From Phascolarctos cinereus (Eukaryota; Chordata; Mammalia; Diprotodontia; Phascolarctidae): 64,000 bases of DNA. Shown here one piece after another: positions 57,550 through 64,000 of this stretch. Every line of letters begins with the position of its first letter. The stretch's first letter is position 1. A model generated the notes under the pieces. It made no database searches. It saw nothing but the letters and a program-made list of their open reading frames with translations, and was not told the DNA's origin. The translations under genes were made by a program, and so were the position numbers. The stretch is from positions 2,184,001-2,248,000 of the forward strand of contig NW_018344126.1 in NCBI RefSeq assembly GCF_002099425.1, given 5' to 3'.

Positions 57550-58795
57550 ATTCAATTCAATAAACATTCATTTAGCACCCTCTATGCACTTGGAACTGAG
57601 CCAGGCACTGGGGATACAAAGGAAAAAAAACAGTACCTGCCCTCAAGGGCTTTACATTCTACAAGGAAAGACAATATGGTCAGGTACATAAATACACAGT
57701 AATTTCACAAAGCAGAAAGCACTAATGGACGGTAAGGTTAGGAAAGGCATTACACAGGAGATTGCAAGGAACTAGTCTTCAAGGAAGCCAGTGTTTTTAA
57801 GAGTCCGAGGTGAGGAAAGCATGCACTTCAGACACTAGGGGATAGCCTGTGTAAGGGCAAAGAGATGAGAGAGACAGGTTAAAATCAGGCAATAATTAAC
57901 TAGAAGGCCAGTTTGGCCAACACATAGAGTGCATGAAGGGGAATATGAAAAGACAAGCCATGGTATGCAGGTCTTTAAATATCAGGCTAAGGAGTTAATA
58001 TTTATCCTAGAAACAACAGAGAACTAATGGAAATTTTTGAGCAGGGGGAGGGATATACATGGTATGACAGTGTCTTGGGACTATTAGTGTGAAATGTGAA
58101 TTAGAGAGAGGAAGAGATTGGATGCACTATTCCAAATGAGGTCATAAGGGCCTGAACTGAGGTAGTGATTGTGTGAGTGGAGAGAAGGGGACACTGTGAA
58201 AGTACGCGACTGAGCAACTGATTAGATTTGGGAGGGTGCACTGAGGAAGAAGGAGAAGTGAAGAATGATTGTAGGGCTGTAAACCTCAGGGAGGAGAACA
58301 CTGGTATTCTGCACAGAAATATGGAAGTTTAGGGGGAGAGCCATATATAGGGGGAAAAGATAATGAGCTTATTGGGAACATGCTGAGTTGGAACATGTTT
58401 ATAGGGCATAAAGCAAAAGTGTCCAGCACTCATTTGGCAATGTGGGACTAGAGACCAGAGGAGACATCTGAGCTAGTTATATCTACATGTTCAGGAATCA
58501 TCTGCATAAAGAGAGTAACCGAACCCAGGGGAGTCAACGACATTACTGAGAACACATCTACAAGGTTATCTCAAAAGTGTGAGTGCAGTTTTAAGCTTTA
58601 GTAGCTTAAAGCTGCACTTGGGACATCATGTAGAGAAGAAATGGTGGCCTAGTGCAGAGTCTTGGGGAACACCAACACTTAATACTTCATGAGTAGGAGA
58701 GGGATTGACAACCCATCACAAGAGATCTCTGAAGGTGTGGTTGAACAAGAAGAACTAAGAAAAAGCCAATGGAAGAGACAGTAGGTGTTCAAGAG
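57550..58795 (-). repeat. L2 LINE, antisense 3' portion
   Basis: Antisense L2 tail AATAAACATTCATTTAGCAC, CAGGCACTGGGGATACAAAG, then CAAGGGCTTTACATTCTACA and a decayed body (GGCCTAGTGCAGAGTCTTGG, AGAGTCTTGGGGAACACC). A MITE sits inside at 58561-58630. Confidence 0.85.
58561..58630. mobile_element. Mariner-type MITE inserted in L2
   Basis: A 70-bp near-palindrome: CAAGGTTATCTCAAAAGTGT on the left and GTGCAGTTTTAAGCT pairing with AGCTTAAAGCTGCAC on the right (14 of 15), loop TTAGT, flanked by TA on each side. The layout is that of a short mariner/Tc1 MITE; the right arm has lost about nine bases. No transposase. Confidence 0.75.
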
Positions 58796-58799
58796 GAAC

Positions 58800-60275
58800 T
58801 TCATTCAGTATTCTCAGTCAAAAAACATTTATTAAGTGCTTACTATGTGCTGGGCACTATGCCACCGGGGATACAAAGAAAGGCAAAAGATGGTCCCTAT
58901 TCTCAAGGGGTGCACAGTCTAATGGGGAGACAACATGTCAACAACTACGTACAAACAAACTTTTTGTTGTTGTTTAGTCGACTAGTAGTGTCTACATACA
59001 GAACAAATTGGAAATAATATGGGCAACTAGATGGCGCTATGGATAGAGCACCAGCCCTGGAGTCAGGAGGACCTGAGTTCAAATCCAGCCTCAGACACTT
59101 GACACTTATTAGCTGTGTGACCTTGGGCAAGTTACTTAACCCCACTGCCTACAAAAACAAAAACAAACAAACAAAAAAAGAAATTGGAAATAATGAAGGA
59201 AAGGCATTAGAATTAAGGGGGAAAAGCTTCCTGTATAAGGCGGGATTTTAGCTAACTTAAAGGAAGATGGGGAAACCAGGAGGCAGAAGTAAGGAAGAGA
59301 ACTCCAAGCGTAGGGGACAGTAAGTGAAAATGCCCAGAGTCCAGAGATGGAGTTTCTTGTTCAAGGTACAGCAAGGAGGCCAATGTCACTGGGTCAGAGA
59401 GTATGTTGCGGAGTGTAAGGTGTAAGAAGACTAGAAAGGCAGGGGGGCAGATTACGAAAGGCTTTGAATGCCAAACAGAGGATTTTATATTTGATTATGG
59501 AGGTATCAGGCAGCCACTGGAGTTTACTGAGGGGGGTGGGGAGGGAGAGTGACACGATCAGACTTTAGGAAGATCACTTTGACAGCTAAGTGGAAGATGG
59601 ACTGGAGTGGGGAGAGACTTGTGTCAGGGTGACCAAGCAGTAGGCTATTGCAATAGTCTAAGCATGAGGTGATGAGGGCCTCCACCAGGATGGTGGCAGT
59701 GTCAGAGGAGTATAGGGAGTATAAGAGAGATGTCAGGAAGATAAAATCAACAGGCCTTGGCAACAGCTTGTATATGGGGGTGGGGATGCGGGTGGGTAAG
59801 AGGAATTGAGGATTACATCCTCAACTAGGGACTGGGAGGAAGGTGGTACTCTCAACAGCAATAAGGAAGTTAGGAAGAGAGCAAGAAAATAAGTGTGTTT
59901 GGGACACGGTCAGTTTAAGATGTCCCATAGTTGCAGTTGGCAGATCTGAGATTGGAGGTCAGCAGAGAGCTTAGGGCTAGACAAACAGATCTCAGAATCA
60001 TTTGCCTAGAGCTGATAACTGAATCTATGGAAGCTGATGAGATCACCAACTGAAATGGTATAGAGGAAGAAGAGAAGGCAGCTTAGGACAGAGAAGCTAG
60101 GGGACTACTGCTAATCTTTGAAATAGTTTCTGTAGAGCAAGGTTGAAAGCCAGATTGTAAGGGGTTAAGAAGCAACTGAGCAGTGAAGAAATGTAGGTAC
60201 GAGTTTGGCTGTGAAAGGTAAAACAAAAATGAGGATTAAGGCAAGGTTGCAGTATAATTAATAATAGTAATAGTG
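58800..60275 (-). repeat. L2 LINE, antisense, 3' end into RT
   Basis: Opens with TTATTAAGTGCTTACTATGT, GGCACTATGCCACCGGGGAT and runs into the RT region. The minus-strand frame at 59524-59763 reads ALITSCLDYCNSLLLG, the hallmark of L2/CR1-type RT C-termini. The far end is GAAAGCCAGATTGTAAGGGG. A SINE interrupts it at 59021. This is the best preserved L2 in the window. Confidence 0.93.
59021..59179 (+). repeat. tRNA-derived CORE-SINE with target-site duplication
   Basis: GGGCAACTAGATGGCGCTAT, GGAGTCAGGAGGACCTGAGT, CTGTGTGACCTTGGGCAAGT and an AAACAAACAAACAAA tail. AAATTGGAAATAAT flanks both sides. The head carries a CTCF-like core at 59024-59037. Confidence 0.95.
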
Positions 60276-60285
60276 ACAATTGGGA

Positions 60286-60530
60286 AGCTAGGTGACACAG
60301 TGGATAATGCACTAGGCCTGGAATCAGGAAAGCCTGAGCTCAAATCTGGCCCGAGACACATACTAGCTGCATGACCCTGGGCAAGTCACTTAACTCTGTT
60401 TGCCTCAGTTTCCTCATCTGTAAAATGTGCTGGAGAAGGAAATGGTAAACCACTATGGCATCTTTGAAAAGAAAACTCCAAATGGGGTCATGAAAAGTTG
60501 GACACAACTAAAATGACTCAACAACAACAA
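60286..60530 (+). repeat. Mar-1-like SINE, full length
   Basis: GAAGCTAGGTGACACAGTGG, CATGACCCTGGGCAAGTCAC, GGAGAAGGAAATGGTAAACC, ATGAAAAGTTGGACACAACT, ACTCAACAACAACAAAA. AATAGTGACAAT is repeated on both sides. Confidence 0.95.
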
Positions 60531-60544
60531 AAATAGTGACAATG

Positions 60545-62080
60545 ATAAAGCGGTATCCTTTGTGCTCCTTGATTCAATTGGATAATTTACCTTTTGCTAT
60601 GCAGTGAGTTCCAATGTTGATATCTCAGACTATCTCTCTTCTGGTTATCCCTCCTCCTTCTTCAGCAATTTATACTCAAATCAGGAATGTCTTTGCTGGC
60701 ATGAACATTTGGGCTGGTGACAAATGTGTTTATTTTCACTGCCTGGGCCAACATTCTGAGTTCTGGATAAATTCCACCTGGAGAAATCTAGCTGCACTAG
60801 CAGCCTGAGGGAGGGGATCCACAGGGTTTGATTTTGATCCCACTCTTCAAACCAGATTATAACATTTTCATGACTGGAAGACCAGCTACATTCTTCTATT
60901 CAGCTTGTATTTGGCTGTGAAGGGAGACTTAGAAATTTGTTTCTATTTCACTCAGAGGAAGGGCAGGAAGAATGTCAGGAACAATTAAAGAGTGAGGACA
61001 CAAATCAGCCGCACAGAAGAGCCACATCTGTTTCACACAGAACTGCCTAACTTTTGCATTTCCTCTGCTGAAAGGACAACCACCCACTGTTACTCAGAAT
61101 AGCAACTTTTCTGTCTGATTTATATGGAATCGACCAGGCCTGGTAAAACCAGAGCTGGAACAGAATGTTAAAATGAAAAACGTCACGGGAAGCAATCTTT
61201 TTTTGAAAACCGTAAACAAGGAGATTATATCCTATTGGGCTTGTTTAAAATATGTATGCGCGTATGCTCATGTACACACACACACACATGCACACACACA
61301 CACGGACACCCCTGTTGTTTAGGTCCACTAAATCGCAAGGAGACATCATTCAGCTCAACCCAGGCTGCCTGTAACTATGTCATTCACTGAAAAATCGCCC
61401 TTTGTCAGTAAGAATGCCAGGACTGAGAAACACAAGTTGTTGTGAGAAGCGAACTTGGTTTCTGAGCTGACCTCACATCCTAGTCCATTTTAATAGAAAT
61501 GTCTGAAGAAACCTCACCTGTGAAAGGAGGATGATAGAAGAGAACCACCTTGTGCAGAAGACAGAGAGCCACTGAAGTAATACAACAGGGATGGCCTCTG
61601 GGACACAGACTGGCAGATTTTCTACTATGAAGCAGGCCTGGTCTCCCTGCAGGGGCCAACTGAGAAAGAGCCAGGATCTGGGGAGGCCTGTTTAGCACTT
61701 TTTTCTCCCAGAGAAAGCTCTCTGATGACAAGGGCCATTGTTTCCTCTTCCCTGGATGTTCTGGGAAAAGTCTGAAATGCAGTGCTGACTCTTACACAAG
61801 GGAGCGCTACTGAGAAGGCTAGCTGGGAAAAGACCGAGCTCTACTTACCATCAGGTAAGAGCCTTTGGCATGGGCAATGGTCGCTTGGCCAGAAGTGCCC
61901 CAGAATCTGTAATAAATTAGACCTCTGTCCATCTGGCAAAAGTAGCAGTGGCCACGGTCGAGATGTGAGGCTCTCACACTATTTCATCAAGCTGTTTCAT
62001 CCTTCCTTCTTTCTCACTGCCATTTGTTTAAACTGACTATCCTCCAACTAAAATCACTGACATTTTCTTTTTACAAATAA
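60545..62080. other. Repeat-poor intronic stretch
   Basis: About 1.5 kb without a recognised SINE or LINE. It holds a (CA)n run at 61273-61302 and a CGTCACG half-CRE-like site at about 61181. No exon was recognised; the short frames have no domain. Confidence 0.4.
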
Positions 62081-62084
62081 CTAG

Positions 62085-62323
62085 CTAGCATTCATATAGT
62101 GTTTTGAGGTTTCTAAAGCACTTTACAAATATTGTCTCATTTTATCCTCACAACAACCCTGGGAGGTAGGTGCTACTATTATCCTCATTTTACAGATGAG
62201 GAAACTGAGGAAAAATGAGGTCAAGTGACTTTCCCAAGCTCGAAAGTATCTGAGAGTGGATCTGAATTCAGGTCTTCCTGAGTCCACATCTAGTGCTCTA
62301 TTCACTGGCCACCTAGCTGCCTC
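62085..62323 (-). repeat. MIR-family SINE, full length
   Basis: ATATAGTGTTTTGAGGTTTC, TCCTCACAACAACCCTGGGA, CATTTTACAGATGAGGAAAC, CACTGGCCACCTAGCTGCC on the plus strand. Well preserved. Confidence 0.92.
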
Positions 62324-62679
62324 GATTTTCTCTTGTGTGCTCCTAATATATCATTAACAAGATGCTATCCTGGGTATGAACAAGGAAATGGACTAAGGTT
62401 AGACCTTTTCCCAACAAATTTTGAAGCCTCCTAACTCAGTGGATCCAGATCTGACCCTGGCTATTCTAGAACAAATAACGAAGTGTAACAAATAACATGA
62501 AAGCTCCTAATCAGTAGCTCTCCAAGGAGGCTGCCTCTGGCATGGACCTCTTTCTAGCACAGACCTCTCTTTACAGTTTCTGGAGACCTCTAACATGGCT
62601 GAGAGTGCAGCACTGGCCAATTCAGGGTCACTGTGGTCTGTCCCCACGCCTAGTCATCTCAAGGTCTCCAAAAAAAATT

Positions 62680-62995
62680 AGAAGCCTGGACCCATGATGA
62701 AAAGTGCTATCTCCAGAGAGAACTGATGAACTCAATGTAGACTGAAGTACACTTTTTAAAAATTTCTGCATTTTAAAAATTTGGTTTGTGTTTTCTTTTG
62801 CAACATGGCTAATACGGGAATATGTTTTGCATGACAAAATCAAATTGCTTGCCTTCTCAAGGGGGAGGGGGTGGAGAAGGGAGGGAGAGAATCAGGAATG
62901 CAAAATTTTAAAAAGTGATTTTTTAATTGTTTACATGTAATTGGGAAATATTTAATGAAATAAATAAAAACAATTAAAAAGAAAAAATGAAAAGC
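62680..62995 (+). repeat. L1 LINE 3' UTR, plus orientation
   Basis: GCCTGGACCCATGATGAAAA, TTTTGCAACATGGCTAATAC, GTTTACATGTAATTGGGAAA, TATTTAATGAAATAAATAAA and an A-rich end. The one clear plus-strand L1 in the window. Confidence 0.88.
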
Positions 62996-63071
62996 CCTCT
63001 TCACAAAAAGGTTGGGGACCACAGCAGATCCTACCATCGCTTTACCATTATCCCCCCTCCCCTTTTCTTTT

Positions 63072-63138
63072 GGGTGAGGCAATTGGGGTTAAGTGACTTG
63101 CCCAGAGTCACACAGCTAGTGAGTGTTATATGTCTGCA
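63072..63138 (-). repeat. tRNA-derived CORE-SINE, truncated
   Basis: GAGGCAATTGGGGTTAAGTG, ACTTGCCCAGAGTCACACAG, CTAGTGAGTG; the tRNA-like head is missing. Confidence 0.85.
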
Positions 63139-63490
63139 TTATCCTCTTTCTTAAAGGTTTAATCTATCCTCGGGACACCAACTCTGCACATAAGTGAGAT
63201 ATTAGGGATTAGATCTAGCACTATTTGAGAAAATCAGAAACTGGAGTCAAACTAAATCAAATTCAAGCCCATTTAAAAGCATGCACTAAAACCCCCCAAC
63301 TGCTATCTTTCGGACTGTAGCAAGAAAATAAGTATTTAATAATTTGTCAGAAGATATCTTTTTAGTCAGCAGTCCAGTTGAGTTTTCAATTCAATTCAAT
63401 CCTTATTAAGCGCTTACTATACACAAGGCACATCACAGAGATGCCTATACCAGAATTTGGGCATACCTCATGGAGGAATGAGTCTCTTAC

Positions 63491-63607
63491 CTGTAGCAGC
63501 TCAAGGTCGGAGGAGTCTTCTTGCCCAGGAACCATCTCTGTTAACATCTCAGACATGACTTTCGTGTTTCCTCGGACAACATCAAGTTCACTCCGCAGCC
63601 TGGCAAT
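63491..63607 (-). CDS. TOM1L2: TOM1L2 exon, start of GAT domain (residues ~221-259)
   Basis: This 117-nt exon begins and ends in phase 0 and encodes 39 residues, [20 protein letters not shown] onward to DSSDLELLQ. It corresponds to the first helix and following segment of the GAT domain, the three-helix bundle that in TOM1-family proteins binds ubiquitin and TOLLIP. The acceptor reads TTATAACAG before ATT (bases 63608 upward) and the donor is CAG|GTAAGA (63485-63490). The match to human TOM1L2 is essentially complete in this stretch. It is the most 5' exon in the window, and the next exon is almost 34 kb away. Because both ends are in phase 0, skipping it would keep frame but break the GAT fold. 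Confidence 0.96.
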
Positions 63608-64000
63608 CTGTTATAAGCCAAAGGTAAGGGTGGGGAAGAGCGATAAATTAGTAGATAAACTAAAAGAATTGGTTTTTTTCCTTAATGCCTTTCAAAAATG
63701 TTACATTTGTTTCTGAATATCTCCCTTCCCTTCTCACCTACCAGCAAGTCTTCCTTTGGAATAAAAATTAAAAAAGAAACAGAAAAAAATGAACTTAACA
63801 AAACCAGCCAACCCATCAACTATATCAACGGTATATGCAACATTCCATACTCAAAGTCCCCAAACTCTGCAATGAAGGGAATGTTTTTGTCAACAATTCT
63901 CAGGGCAAAACTTGGTCACTATAATTATATAGTGTTTGGGTTTGTTTTATTATTCTTTCCATTGACACTGTTGTAGTCACTGTAAACTGTGCGAGAAGAG

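Overview
This window is vertebrate nuclear DNA from a therian mammal, almost certainly a marsupial. It is AT-rich, full of degenerate retrotransposons, and its only recognisable gene is split into short exons with consensus splice sites. The repeat set points to a marsupial: many short tRNA-derived CORE-SINEs with a head reading like GGGGCAGCTAGGTGGCGCAG, longer Mar-1-like SINEs with an RTE/Bov-B-type tail, L1s with a marsupial-type 3' UTR, and old L2, CR1/L3, RTE and MIR copies. The species cannot be named from this.

The one protein-coding gene is TOM1L2 (target of Myb1-like 2), on the minus strand. Nine coding exons (63491-63607, 29438-29571, 25691-25739, 24887-25010, 23318-23435, 21759-21834, 12311-12370, 10749-10785, 7484-7632) join in frame without a gap. 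They encode 287 residues plus a stop, corresponding to residues about 221-507 of human TOM1L2 as I remember it. The encoded parts are the GAT domain, a clathrin-box-like LIDL, a linker, the myosin VI-binding region and the C-terminus SEDALFAL. The N-terminal VHS exons lie beyond the right edge. The protein is a cytosolic endosomal adaptor, so this is a housekeeping trafficking gene and not an operon-like system.

Layout: 1-890 is flanking sequence past the gene end. 890-7483 is read as one long 3' UTR, supported by a good poly(A) signal at 902-907 and a striking lack of interspersed repeats. 7484-29571 holds eight exons separated by introns of 0.7-9.4 kb with scattered MIR, L2 and SINE copies and several microsatellites. 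29572-63490 is a single 34-kb intron built mostly of nested transposons: L2, CR1/L3, RTE, several L1s, SINEs and one mariner-type MITE. 63491-63607 is the first GAT exon.

I found no previously undescribed biological system. The points worth a second look are splice-site and cassette-exon details of TOM1L2, CTCF-like motifs (one in unique sequence, others in SINE heads), a MITE inside an L2, and several clean nested-insertion records with target-site duplications. I saw no retroviral or LTR element, no RNA gene and no second protein-coding gene.
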